A stretch of 64,000 nucleotides of DNA, taken from NCBI GenBank assembly GCA_963691705.1, contig OY829540.1, positions 3,300,001 to 3,364,000 on the forward strand, written 5' to 3'. This DNA comes from Viola odorata (Eukaryota; Streptophyta; Magnoliopsida; Malpighiales; Violaceae). The position numbers and the translations under genes are program-made. Shown piece by piece: positions 51,055 to 63,928 of this stretch. Every line of letters begins with the position of its first letter. Position 1 is the stretch's first letter. The notes under the pieces were generated by a model, which worked only from the letters and a program-made list of their open reading frames with translations, had not been told where the DNA came from and did no database searches.

Positions 51055-52410
51055 TGATGGTTGTCGAAACCGTCAAAAATAAAATATTACAATTCATCGT
51101 GCAACAATTAATTAAAACTGTAACTAGTGGCAAAAGGATCGTTTCTCAAAAATTTCGGAACAATTTTAATTCTTTAAAATGACCAACAATGTAACAATGG
51201 TAATTACCAATAATGAGGGTGGCTTGTTGCAATTAATAATTAAACAAAGAGAAAATAAAAACAGTAAATAGAAAGTGATTGGTGAACTCATTGATAAGGA
51301 ATTCCCAGTAAAGACCAATTCGGACCATGATTCATACAAGTTGATCATTGATGCAATTGTATTCAAAACCAAAATTCATAGGAAGGCTATAGAAATCAGG
51401 TTAGTCACCTAAATCTCCTACTCTCTTCCTACGCAAGATTCCTAAAGAGACAATCTATTAGAAACCCCTAATCGACTCAATAACCCGAAAAGACACTCTA
51501 TAGGATTTAATTAAGTGATTGATAAAATGCAGGGAGAGAGACCTATCCCAGGTCTGGGAGAGAGACGTGTCTACTCCTATAAACTTGATCCTACCCTTTT
51601 TCTAACCGTCGACCGGTTAGTCGCATTCGTATTCCCCTCAACAATGTAGACTCCAATATTTTAAGGAAAGATTGTAATCATTCATATTTAAAATCAAGTT
51701 AGCTACTCTTAATCAAAACATGAATAAATTGACATTAAATAAAAAAGAGTAAAAATATGAATTTGGAATTTATAAAACTCGATTTGATCTCACAACAGCT
51801 GAATCATGACCTTAGAGTCTTTACCAAGAATAAATGATTTAGATAGAATACAACATAATTAAATTCTATAAAGAAAAATAATCATGCAGTGAAAAAGATG
51901 AATAAAAATAAATTAATAAAGTGCAGAAAAATATGCAGAGAAACAAAGGAAGAAGATGAAGTGTAAAACTAGCTACGTTCTCCTCTCCCTCCTGTCCTCT
52001 TTTATCTAGATAATCTCAACTGTTTTTTTATCTAATAGAAATCTAAATAAATTCCTAATTTAAATTGTAATTATCCTCTGAAGTTTACAAAATTCGAAAC
52101 ACTGTTGTCTGAGTGTCCTTCTAGAAATAGAAGTGCAAAAACGCATCCTTCCTTGTTGGGCCCAAGCCCGCCGCTTTATTTTTCAAGTCCAGCTGAATTG
52201 TCTTCGGCCTGGTGAAGCATGTCTGGATGACTCGGCAAGTTCCATCATCATCTTTTTGCTCTATTTAGTGGCTTTTCTATTCCTTTTCTTCTTTCTGATT
52301 CTTTTATCTGATTTCTATAAAAAGGAAAATAAAATGCCTTCTATCAACAGTATTATCATCTAAAAAAGTCAAAATGGATGATGAATAATCACAATATTAG
52401 CATTTAATCA
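51055..52410 (-). mobile_element. Solo LTR (family A), inverted copy
   Basis: On the plus strand it begins TGATGGTTGTCGAAACCGTC and ends CATTTAATCA, so the LTR reads on the minus strand. Its length (1356 bp) is close to the 1337 bp of the copy at 6049-7385, with which it shares the CATCATCC start region, 'gggagagagacctatcccaggtctgg', 'gacactctatagga(a)ttta' and the terminal gacggtttcg.caaccatca block. Candidate 5-bp duplications aaggt (51050-51054) and agggt (52411-52415) differ at one base, so this copy is older than the one at 6049. Confidence 0.7.
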
Positions 52411-52937
52411 AGGGTTTATCCGACTTCTATCTAAATGTATAGTATTTTAAAATTTTAAAATTGTCATCAACCCTAATATGTAACTTTTTTATTATTTTGA
52501 GTAATGCAACTAGGCGTGTATAGTTGGTATATTAGATGTACTATATAATTACTCGTAACGTAATGATATTATCTATAAAGTAGGGAAGGCAAGATTTTAA
52601 ATTCGAGTCTATTTATCTATATTCTTATCTAATATATTAAAAAAAAACTATTAACGTCAATGAACGAATTAACCTAAGACAGTTTTTTTTATATATATTT
52701 ATTTTTGTTTGATCTATTGAGCTACATCTCAACCCACTTATTATTAAAAGAAAGAAAAAACACTACCTGAGATTAAAATTTTGTCTAGACCTATTTAATA
52801 GACAGACGGCTTGTTGGGCCGGCCTGAATCTAGAACTATAAAATTTCAAACCTTGTCCTGCCCGTTATGTTACAGGTTGGGCTTGGACCTTATAATTTTA
52901 GACCTAGAGCTCGGCGTATTTATATATAAATTGTAAG
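52411..52937. other. Spacer between LTR and LINE relic
   Basis: AT-rich with a stretch of GGCTTGTTGGGCCGGCC-type sequence near 52810. No gene seen. Confidence 0.4.
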
Positions 52938-53228
52938 CATCTAACTCGGTTAACGCAGCTGAAACGCTTGCTATGGTGGAGGCTGTCAACCTGGCATTTT
53001 CCAGGAATTACAACGTGATTGTTGCGACAGATTCGGAAATTCTTTCAAATTGTCTCAACTCCTCTACTACGCACATTTCCTGGGAGATTAAGCCTCTTGT
53101 TGATCGAATTAAATGGAAATTAAGATCGTTGGATAGATTTAGTTTTGAGCAAATTAGTAGGAGAGCTAATTCGGTGGCTGATTGAGTGGTAAAAGCGGCT
53201 CGAGCTAAACAATACCCTTACCACTGGT

Positions 53229-56200
53229 CAGTGGCGGAGCCACGTTAGGGCCAGGGGGGGCTGTAGCCCCCCCAAGCTTTTCAAAATTTTGTGGATAGTG
53301 GCCTTGGCCCGCTTGGGTTGTCATAAACTTTCAAATTTTATGGGCAGTGGGCAGAGGCTTGGGCCGCGTCTGGCTCCGAGGCCCAACTCCAGCTCAGGTG
53401 CGCTAAGCGACTCAATCGACGATGAGGGTTTCTCATTTCTGGGCAGAAAAATTGAAATCACTCAAAGCAAGTCAGCAACCATTACCAAGAACAATCCATC
53501 CTGCAAAGTGCAAATTGGAACCCAAACCCATCGCCTGATCGCCCGATCGTCGCCAATCCAGTCGCCAATCACCGCCGGCCATCGTCGCGTTGCCAATCGT
53601 CAATTGCCTGATCGCCGCCGCGGCAGCAGCAGCAGTGCAGCACGATCGTCGCCGCCATCCAAACCCAAACCCATCCAATTTCCAAACCCATCGTCGCTGA
53701 CTCGCCAATCGCAAGAAACATAAAAGGCACTTTTCTTTTCTTTTTCAATTCTAAACTGATCAGATGATGAGATGAGAGAGAGAGTAAAATTAAATGGAAG
53801 ACAAAGACTTGGAAGTAATACTAATATTGTAATAAATTAATAATATTGCTAACTCTTTTGGATTTTCCCTCTGATTTTTGTCTTTTTTTTCTTTGGCTTT
53901 TGGCTTTTAGGGTTCAAAAGTTTGAGAAAGTTAGAAGTGGAGCCAGAAAGTGAGAGAGACGTGGTGCCTCAAACGGTGGTGGGATTGAGATTATTATACT
54001 AATTTGTAAGTAATTTGTAACTTGTAAGTATAAAGCCATTCATCCATTTCCTGTTTGTTTTCTTGCAGACTGTCAAGTTTTACTGATTTGCTATAAATGG
54101 TATTAATTTAGGTGTATTGCAATTTTATATCGAATTTGAATTATGCCGCCGAGAAAGCAACAATGTCTCGATTCATTTTTTAGAAAACAAAGTGTTCAAT
54201 CCGGACCTAGCACACAATTGGATGTTGATGTTGATACTTCAACAATTCCGGTGCATCCCGCTGAACCTTCTGAGATTGAATGTGGGAGAAATCTTGATTC
54301 CTCTATTCGTCCCATGTCTACTAGTGTCAAAGTAGATGGTTTAGAACGTGATCCAGGATTACGTCCCCAAATGTGGGACTATTCAGTAAATCAACGAGAT
54401 GAGATTTGACGTGCTTATCTAACTGCTGGTCCGTATCAACCTCGTGCTTCTAGCTCTGACTCTAAGTATCCTTTATGCGAGAAGCAACAACGACGTTTTC
54501 AAGCTTCTTGGTTCTCTCAATTTCCTTCTTGGTTAGAGTACTCTCCTACCAAAGATGCCGCATATTGTTTGCCATGTTATCTTTTTACTGTGAAATCAGT
54601 TGGGCGACCTGGATGGGATGCTTTTATAAGAGATGGATTCAAGAGATGGAAGAGGGTCAATGATGGGAAAAATTGTGCTTTTCTGAACCATATCGGGACA
54701 GATTCGAGCTCACCCCATAATATTGCCGTGAAAGCTTGCGCAGATTTAATGAATCAATCTGGCCACATTGATAAAGTCTTACTTGCGCAACGGTCTAATC
54801 AAATTCAGAACAATAGACTGAGACTCAAGACTTCTATTGATGCGGTTCGTTGGCTTGCATTTCAAGGGTGTGCATTTAGAGGTCATGATGAGACTTCAAG
54901 CTCTAGAAATTGCGGTAACTTCCTTGAATTGATACAACTTTTATCATCATACAATGAAAATGTTGCAAATGTTGTTTTGGAAAATGCTCCTCCTAGTGCT
55001 AAATACTCTTCACATGACATCCAAAAGGAGATTCTACATGTTCTAGCAAAGAAAGTTCGCAATAAGATTCGAGAAGATATTGGTGATTCTAAATTTTGTA
55101 TTATTGTTGATGAGGCTCGAGATGAGTCTAAAAGAGAGCAAATGGCTCTTATTTTGAGATTTGTTAATCAAGATGGTTTTATAAAAGAGCATTTCTTTGA
55201 TCTAGCTCATGTTCAAGACACAACTTCAGCAACACTAAAGAGTGAGATTTCAGATATTCTCTCTCGTTATTGTCTTGATATTCAGAACCTGCGAGGTCAA
55301 GGATATGATGGAGCAAGCAACATGCGTGGTGAATGGAAAGGGCTACAAGCATTGTTTATTCAGGATTGTCCTTGTGCCTATTATGTACATTGTTTTGCTC
55401 ACCGGTTACAACTGGCATTAGTTGCTGCAGCTAGAGAGGTACATCCAATTCATGAATTCTTTTCCAATTTGACTTTTATTGTCAATATTGTTACCTCTTC
55501 ATGTAAACGTCATGATGAATTGCAAGCTGCCCAAGCATCTAAAATTGCCTATTTGCTTTCTATTGATGAACTTGAAACTGGAAAGGGTCTCAATCAAATT
55601 GGAACTTTACAACGAGCTACTGATACTCGTTGGGGATCACATTTTCATTCCATTTGCAACCTTCTAAGCATGTATGATGCAATTTGCTCTGTTCTTGAAA
55701 AAGTAAAGACTAATGGATCTACTTACTCTCAACGAGGTGATGCCAACTCAGCTTTGAATATGATGACATCTTTTGAATTTATTTTCATCTTGCATCTAGT
55801 GAAGGAAGTCATGGGGATTACTGAAGTACTTTGTCAAGTTTTGCAGCAAAAGTCTCAAGATATCTTGAATGCTTTACATTTAGTTTCAACTTCAAAAGCA
55901 TTGATCCAGAAGTTGAGAGAACATGGTTGGAATGATTTTATTGAAAGTGTTATATCATTTGCAAAGAAAGAAGATGTTGAGATCCCTGATTTGAGTGCTC
56001 GATATGTTGAAGGTCGAGGTCGTCGTCAACGTGATATTACTAAGGAGCATCACTATCACTTTGATATATATAATGTTGCAATAGACTTCCAATTGCAGGA
56101 GCTAAATAGCAGATTCAATGAGCAAGCAATGGAGCTTTTGACACTTAGTTTAGCATTGAATCCAAATGATGGCTACAAATCCTTTAACATTGAGGATATT

Positions 56201-56742
56201 TGTAAGCTTGCTGAAAAGTTTTATCCTCTTGATTTTAGTGAGCAAGAAATGATGAGTCTCAAATATCAATTGCAACATTTTGAGCTTGAGATACAGAGTC
56301 ATCCCAAGCTGCAGGATTTGTCATCTCTTTCAGAATTATGTAAAGTGTTTGCAGAAACCAAGATGTCAAAGACGTTCTATCTTATTGATAGAATGATTCG
56401 TCTTATTTTAACTCTTCCAGTATCTACAGCAACAGGTGAACGTGCATTTTCAGCAATGAAAATTGTTAAAACAAGGCTTCGTAACAAAATGGAAGACGAA
56501 TTTCTCGCAGATAACTTGGTGGTTTATATTGAAAGGGAAATTGCCGAGACTTTCAGTTTAGACTCGATATTAAATGGATTTGTTAATTTGAAAGAGCGTC
56601 GAGTACAATTTAGGTAATTTAATTAATTATACATAATACATATTAAATTTATTATTATAATAATTATTGACGATAATGTTCATATTTTACAGGTAATTTT
56701 TTTTCTCGCCCCCCCAAGCGATGATGGCAGGCTCCGCCACTG
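53229..56742 (+). mobile_element. hAT element, 3.5 kb, nested in a LINE relic
   Basis: Terminal inverted repeats CAGTGGCGGAGCC (53229-53241) and GGCTCCGCCACTG (56730-56742) are exact. The 8-bp target duplication ccactggt (53221-53228 and 56743-56750) is also exact. Size, TIRs and duplication all fit hAT. It encodes a near-complete transposase of the DUF4371 type. Between the left end and the transposase lies ~900 bp, including a GC-rich CGCCGCC/CGATCG-rich segment at 53520-53700 that is open in one frame but has no known domain and is probably leader. Confidence 0.93.
54143..56617 (+). pseudogene. hAT transposase (TTF/DUF4371/hATC) with one in-frame stop
   Basis: A single frame of 824 codons starts MPPRKQQCLDSFFRKQS. 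It is interrupted only by TGA at 54407-54409 (codon 89), where the family has Arg in RDEIRRAYL; CGA to TGA is a single C-to-T change. A TTF-type zinc-finger region follows (PSWLEYSPTKDAAYCLPCYL, then LNHIGTDSSSPHNIAVKACA), then DUF4371 with IIVDEARDESKREQM and QGYDGASNMRGEWKG carrying catalytic Asp residues, and the C-terminal hAT dimerisation domain (TLPVSTATGERAFSAMKIVK, TRLRNKMEDEFLADNLVVYI). An internal Met just after the stop could start a shortened protein lacking the N-terminal tip. Relatives include plant zinc-finger MYM-type protein 1-like genes. Confidence 0.92.
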
Positions 56743-56869
56743 CCACTGGTGTTTTAATCCTCCTGATAATCTAGCAGCCCTTTTATCAAGGGACTCTTCT
56801 CGATGTAATTTATTTTCTTCCTAATATAATTTCTTATTTTTGACCAAAAATATATATATAAACCGTAAG

Positions 56870-59800
56870 TTGTTATATGAATAGTCGACGCAAAAAAAAA
56901 TATTTAACAACGATTTGAGATGAAATTTGAATTATTTTTCTTTTGCCAAACAAAAATAAATTGGAAATTTTTTTATTTTTTTGACAAAAAAAGCAATTGG
57001 AAAGTTAAAATGTGCGTTTCTAGCGCAAAAACCTTCGAATATAGGTGGCATGAATTTTTTAAACAAATTTGTCATAATTTTTTTTGGCGAACTTATACAT
57101 TTAACATTTAAAATATATGATTTGACGTGACAAGTGGAGAAATTATATTAGAAGCTCAATTTTTTATGCAAGTATATCAACTAATTTATTCTTGTTTTGT
57201 ATTAGGAAATAAAATGCTTACAATAAATACTTTATTTATATAAAAAAATGAATTTGCCATCTTTTATTTAAATCGTGAAAATGCACGTACAAATTCTTGA
57301 CTGCTATTTAGTATCGATAATAGCTCTAAAAATGTATTTAAAAATATCTATTTTAAATATTTTAAAAATGTATTCTAAAAATGAATTTGGAATAGATTCC
57401 ATTTTGAGAGTTAAAAAACCACTATATCCGCTTTTTTTCAACGCATTTCTTTAGACAAAGATTTCATTTCTTCTTTACAAATGGTAAATATTTCTAAAGT
57501 GTCTATAAAGTTCTGTTAGAATATCTTGAACTCTTCCATTTTTGTTAGAGGAACCCTAAAATATTTAGGAAGACTCTCAGCTTCTGAGCCCATTTAGGCT
57601 CGAATATGAACTTTGATCCATACTATAAATCCAGAATGATGAGGCTTTGGGCTGTAAATAGTGCTGCATTGAATTATTCTTTTTATGCCAGCCCACAACA
57701 AAATCAACATGGATAGTAAATTTTCTTAAACTATTGGGCCGTTTGCTTATCGACCGTGACAAGTTTATGCCCAGGTTGGGGTGAAAAAGATTTATCAAAC
57801 AGTTTGAATGCTACTGTAAAAAATCATAAGTAGAGAAACTGTTGATACGTGTTGACATGGTATGAGAAGCTTGCAGTGCGATTAAAACCTAATATTCACT
57901 GTGTGGTAGTGGAGGGCTTGGACCGATGCTCCGGTATGGATTTGTTGTATTTTTGGGTTTTGGCATTTTGTGAGATAAGACTGAATCCGAGCCTCTTGAC
58001 ATGAAAATTATGTGCCCATTAACAGAAAAATTACGACTTAATTTTAGTACTGACCATATTTAGTTATTTTGAGCGGAGTTGATTTTATTTAATTGGGCAG
58101 CAGGCTATTAAGTGATTGTAAGGAGGCGGATGAAAAAAGTAAGCGCATGGCCCAGTCCAAAACGCAGTCAGCCCAGTAGAACCTAAGAATCATTAGCCCA
58201 GAATAAAAGCCCACTACAAGCGAAACTTGGTCCGTGAGTAGCCGCTTAATGAAAAAAAGTTAAAAACTCACCCACTTTCTATCAACTATCAAGTGACTAA
58301 TCTTTATCGTGTCCATCATACCTGTAAACTCATTAGCCTTAGAAGTTGCTTAGTAAAAAGAAAACAAAATCCCTTGGAACAACTAATGTATCCAATGGGT
58401 GAATCTTATACGGTCTACTATCAAACGAAACAAATTTGATAGTCAATGTGTATATAACTCGTTGATTGTTATGCAGGTGGTAAAAATACTAGTAGGATCT
58501 CAAACTCAAATTTGAATCTTACCTTCGTTTATAAAATATAAAAAAACAATTTCACATCCTCTAAATACTGATTCGTCGCATATAGTCCTACATATATTAT
58601 GCTGTCTTTTAAAGTTCAAAATTCTTAGATGACCCGTGCAAAAACAATGTGCCCTCAAGTGAGAAAGTTGGCTTTTTCAAATTCTTGTGTACTTGGTTGG
58701 ACTGGAAGAGAAATTAACTAATTAGAACCGTTGGATATCCTATCACACACGAGATTTTATGCCATTTGAGCATCAAAAACTCCTTCCATTGTATTTTCAA
58801 TTTTGGGTTTTGGCATTTTATGCCATTTGAGCATCAACTACTCACTACGCGACCGGTTTCTAGCGATTCAAGTTGGAATCTTGGTTTCTAATCAAATTTT
58901 GCACGAATTTGTTGACGCATTCAATTCAAGATCCATTACCACAAAAACCAATCAACCTGAAGGCATTCAATTTTTTCATTAGAATATTGCCATTAAGTTA
59001 GGGCTTTTATATGCAAACACTTGCACTCAAATAATCATATTAATTTGAGTTTTATACTCATTTTTAGTTTCAATTGAGCCTTCTACTCACCATAATTTTT
59101 ATATTATTTATAATTTAGCCAATAAAATATATTTAGAAGTGAATCCATGTATGTTAAGTTTTGGTTTAACATATGAAAAATGTTAAGAATATAAAAATAT
59201 AAAAAACTCAAATAATTTCAAAATACTAGTTCGTAACTTTAAGATTCATAACATAAATATAAACTCAATTAATTATTAAATTTAAAAGGTAAGTTATAGG
59301 TTGTTCTTTTTTAAAACAAAAATCATATCATAAGTATAAAGAGTAGAAATATTTGATTAGAAATATTATGGCATGATATTATTATAAACTGCATGAACAA
59401 GAATAATGTGGTTGGGCTTTTCTTTTTTATTTAATATTTGTGTTGAGATTAATTAATTGACTTCATTAAAGATAATTAATTAAGTGATCCACATATGGCA
59501 AGTTGGGAAACTTTTCCTTTTTTTAAGATATCATACCAATCTTTTCACCTGTTTTTTATTTTAGCAAATCTCTTTCACTTGTTCTATTTGAGAAGTGAAA
59601 AAGAATGATTATGTTCAAAACGTATCTTCACAGTATTAGATATAATATATGTCGACGTGGAATTCCATCGTGTTGACATGGACCTTAGTAAGAAAGGCCA
59701 CACTAATCAAATCACTAACTAGCAACTGTGTCAGTTGGAAATGGTTAAGGGAAGATACCAAAAAGAAAAAGCAAAAAATAAAATAAAGTAATAATTAAAG

Positions 59801-59976
59801 GTCCATTTCAAATCTATAAATTATAAAGATTATTTTTCTCATGAAAAGAAAATACAACTATATATATATATATATATTATAGTATAGGCATGGAAAAAGA
59901 AACAAGTGTTGTGATATAGAGAGACGCGTGCTATAGTTCACTCGTGGATTAATTTGGACGGATCCGTTTGCCGACC

Positions 59977-60019
<43 letters not shown>

Positions 60020-63000
60020 GATAAGGCATTGATAATGAAATGTTGTCATTTGGATGGCCGTAACCAAGAAAACGAATGGAACCAGGTACTTGGGATAGGA
60101 CCCAAATCTTGGATTTGAAGGCTGAATTGATCAACTTCATTTTCTTCAAACATGCCATAATTGTATATGTTACTATTAGTTGATAAAGAAAGCTAAATAT
60201 AAATTAAAGTAGAGTTCAAATTTTATTTAAATTCTGTAGCATCTACTAAATGAGCGTTAGGTGTTATTGGTTTTACGATCGACTTTTAAGTAAGAAATTG
60301 TTGGTCCCTAATATTAAAAACAAAAAAAACTTTTTGTAGTGTTTTGATAAAATTCGTTTAGTTCTCGGAATATAAGAGAAAATAGATCTAAAATGTTAGA
60401 TTCTTAACTTTATAATAATGGACAGTTACTTTCTTTAAAGTCTCGCATTCTAAAGTCTCTATAATTGGTAATAAATAAATAAAGTGATTCCAGTAAAAAA
60501 AAGTCAGAAATCTAACTTTTCTAAACTGAAAAAGAATTTTTTATGTTTTGACAATTATATATATTTATAATATAATTTTTAAAATATATATTAATAATTA
60601 TTTGTTGAACAATTCTTTGTACTTACAATTATCAACCAAACAAAAAAAATATAACTTCCTTGGAATTCACTCTAAAAGGAACCATTTTTCAAAGAAAATT
60701 ACATTCCTGATAAATTTATACTTTAAGAACCAAACGTCATTTAATTTTAGTGTTTTCTCGTTTTAGATTGAGTTTATGTATATGTATAAGAAATCTTTTG
60801 CTTAATTTTCAATACAATTTTCTTTCGGAAAAAGAAGAAGAGTCAAGGTCTCGTCCAGGTATGAGATTCCTTTAATTAAGCGGACATGTGTTTTTGTTCT
60901 TACACACACGGGCTGCTTGAGTAGACGTGTAATGAATAGTGAATAATTTGCTGGCTTGTCCCGTGAAATTAAATACGTTTTCTAAATTACGTACCATTAT
61001 TGATGTTTTTCTTATTTTTAGTTTCTTGGTTGATTTTTGGATTTTGCCTTCAACATCGGTGATGGGAAAATAATAAAAAGAGTCCGATTGTTCAGAAAGT
61101 GGCTAATGACTACACTTTGTTGCTGAATAAAGAATCTTGAAAGTTAATAAAAAAATAAAAAAAATTTAACTCATTTTATACCGTCGGTAAAGTGTTTCAA
61201 ATTCACTTATTTATACATCCAAGGTGCTCCCCGGAGGTTCCGTTTGCAATTTGGAGAATTTCTTGAATGGATTTTTTAAAAGTTTTAAACACTTTTAATT
61301 AAACAAGTAAAAGGTTAATCTTTTGATACTTATTTTTATAACTCCTTAATTTAGAAGAATATTCTATATATCCGCATGGATCACTCACTTTAGGAGATCT
61401 TATTTTACTCTTTTTTACAAATATTTATTAGGATTTTCTAATACCGTAAATTATAGTTTTGGCTATTAATGTAGATATTTTGGAGTCTAAAGAATGAAAT
61501 TTCTATTATAAATTTATTTTGTTACTCGTATCTAATTTTAATTATCCCTTGTTATTTGTTTCTCTTTGGTAATGATGATGGTTTATTTTATTTTATTTTC
61601 TATCACAAAAGAGACATATAGTTACGATTTATCTTATAAAAAATAACATTCATTTACTTGTTGTATTATAGTTTCGTATGGAATTATTTCATTTAATCAT
61701 AAATTTTACTTTCTCGTGGTAAATTAATCATACTTAATAAATAAACATATGAAACTTAGTTATCGGTAGTTTCCTGTCGGCTGTCCGTATACAAGTGCAT
61801 AATTGAACCAACCGATCAAATAGACCAATAGATCAACTTCCATAAATTTATATGTACTTTTTTCCCGGTCAGTAGCCAACGGTTGTTATTTAGAGGCAGA
61901 GAATAAAGAAGAAACAGAAAAAAGTGATTTGCAAAGTGACAAATGTTATCTGATCGATCGAGCTTCTATTAATACGACAAGTGTTGGTTGTATGAAAGAA
62001 AGAGTAGAAAGGGTTAGCTAGGAGATTGATTTCGACCACGTACGTCAATAACTAGTTTGACCGGGGAATTTTCACCACCTCTTGAGTATTGAGTGAGGTA
62101 TGAAATATGTACCAAAGTTTGTGAATCCCGTCCTGAATATCAAGTTGGTATAGTGGTTATTGTTCCGCTTTAATTTTTATCTCGGTATATATTAATTTTA
62201 TTGACTAAAAAATATATGCATTTTGAATTGATTCTTTTTAACAATCTATCTAAATCTCTAAATCCCTTTTCTTTATCTAGAATTCATATCTTTGACAGTT
62301 GGAATAATACTCCAATATGCAAATGTTAACTATCAATGGATGGTGGTGTCAATTATTGACTACACATCTCTCCAACAGTACAAGATAACATGCCAAAACC
62401 AAAACCAAAACCATTGTGGATGTGTGGTTTCAATTATTTCTAAACTAAGCAAATAAGATTAGATTAGAGTGAAAGGGAACATACTTTTACTTTTATTTTT
62501 TATTTTACCCAAAAATAATTAAATTGAAAAAGAAAAAAATGGGGGAAACTTTATAAAAAAACATTTCACTTTGTTATCTTATCTTATAATTTAAAGATTC
62601 CAATTGCCAATTTCAATCGAATTCAAATAAAGTACGTAAGAAATAAGAATAGGAACGGAGGGGGACCCACTACTCGTCCAGTCGTTTGTCTTCATTATGT
62701 CTCATGCGCGGTGGTTGGTTACTAAGGCAACGGCCAGCCGTCCTGGGCGGGGCCCACGGGTAGCCGAAAGTCTTGGGGATATGTCGGCGTGGCAGTTATT
62801 TCGGTTAGAAGACATCTCGTTGATCACATATTCCCTTCCCTTTTCACTATCGTGGATTCATATCATACATTGTTAATGAACTGCAAACATCACGATGATA
62901 AAATCTAAGGTCTTACTATAAGAGAATATAATCTCATCACTTTCTCAATCACTTTTTCTCTAGTGAGCTATTCATTTTTAATAAAAATAATTGATCATAT

Positions 63001-63928
63001 TATTAAAGCCTCCCATTTTAATAACTTTTAAGTTAAAAGTTAATTTTAGTATTTAGTTAATTGTTTTCCCCCTCTTTTTTAGTTAATTTTATCATTTTTC
63101 TTCAAAATTCTTATAAAATGCAATGTTATTATCTATTAAAATATCTTTAAAAAAATGCTATATTTTTCACAATAAGATAATATTATATATATATATAAAC
63201 AAACAAACTTTAAATAAATAGAAAAAAAAGGAAAAAGAAGAAGGTTAGGCTAAAAAATGACCAAGAAAAAACAAAACAGAAAAGCCAATCCCACGTCCTA
63301 ATCAATCTACAAGCAAATAATAATAATAATAATATTTTTTTGAGTAATTATACAGTACATTCGGTATGTTATGTCATTTTGTTCGCTCATTTATATTAGT
63401 CAATAAAAAAATTACACGTTAAGATTGATATTTACAGATTAGGCGGTTTGAAATTTGTAAATTTTAAAAATACTATAAATCTGAGTAGTAGTGTGATCAA
63501 TTCCAAAAGAAAACATTTATCTATAATCACCTTATTAATTTGGGTGGATGATTAATTAAAATACGAGATTTATTATATAATTTTTCTATCTTTTGAGGTT
63601 TTTGGCGAGTGGCAATTGGCTGTCACCCAACAATACCAAGTCATGACTCTTGAGCAGCCTTCAGAGTTCAATTAAAGTGACAAGACCCCAACACCTTTCT
63701 ACATAAAACGGCCCAGTAACGGACCTACCAAGTGGGCCATTATTGGATCATATCCACGTGTAAATACGCGGGCCGACACCGAAAAAACTTAACTAAAACC
63801 AAAACTTTCATTTCACGCCTACAAAGTTACTAGTAGCTCAGATTGAGAACCAAAAAAAAAAAAGAACATAAAATATTATCCGAAATCAGGCTTAACACAG
63901 ACACTTCAATCTCCAAATCTATCCTAGA
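56870..63928. other. Gene-poor AT-rich stretch
   Basis: Seven kilobases without a supportable coding exon. Seen: a short tandem duplication of ttttatgccatttgagcatcaa at 58755 and 58816 (61-bp spacing); a (TA)n run near 59861-59876; a (TAA)13 microsatellite; a GC-rich patch at 62690-62790 (ctgggcggggcccacggg) of unknown nature; and CACGTG at 63755-63760 with TGGGCC nearby at about 63734, which look promoter-like. No transposon ends could be paired. Confidence 0.5.
59980..60018. repeat. (TAA)13 microsatellite
   Basis: Thirteen uninterrupted TAA units. Likely to vary in length between individuals. Confidence 0.95.

Larger units (their letters stand above)
52938..56852 (+). pseudogene. 5'-truncated LINE RNase H relic, split by an hAT insertion
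   Basis: The coding relic starts about 52950 with SVNAAETLAMVEAVNLAF (conserved Glu in AAE), then NVIVATDSEILSNCL (Asp in TDSE), and RRANSVAD, the last Asp motif of plant LINE RNase H. The Trp after VAD is replaced by TGA. The frame runs to ..AKQYPYHW at the hAT left end and resumes after the hAT as CFNPPDNLAALLSRDSS, ending in a stop near 56815. Candidate LINE target duplications are tatatataaattgtaag (52921-52937) and tatatataaaccgtaag (56853-56869), 15 of 17 identical. Reverse transcriptase is absent, so the copy was truncated at its 5' side when it inserted. Confidence 0.75.

Noticed and set aside
53289..53723. 144-codon GC-rich frame in the left part of the hAT element
   Set aside because: It has Arg/Ser/Pro composition from CGCC/CGATCG-type sequence and no recognisable domain. 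It is more likely the leader of the transposase transcript.
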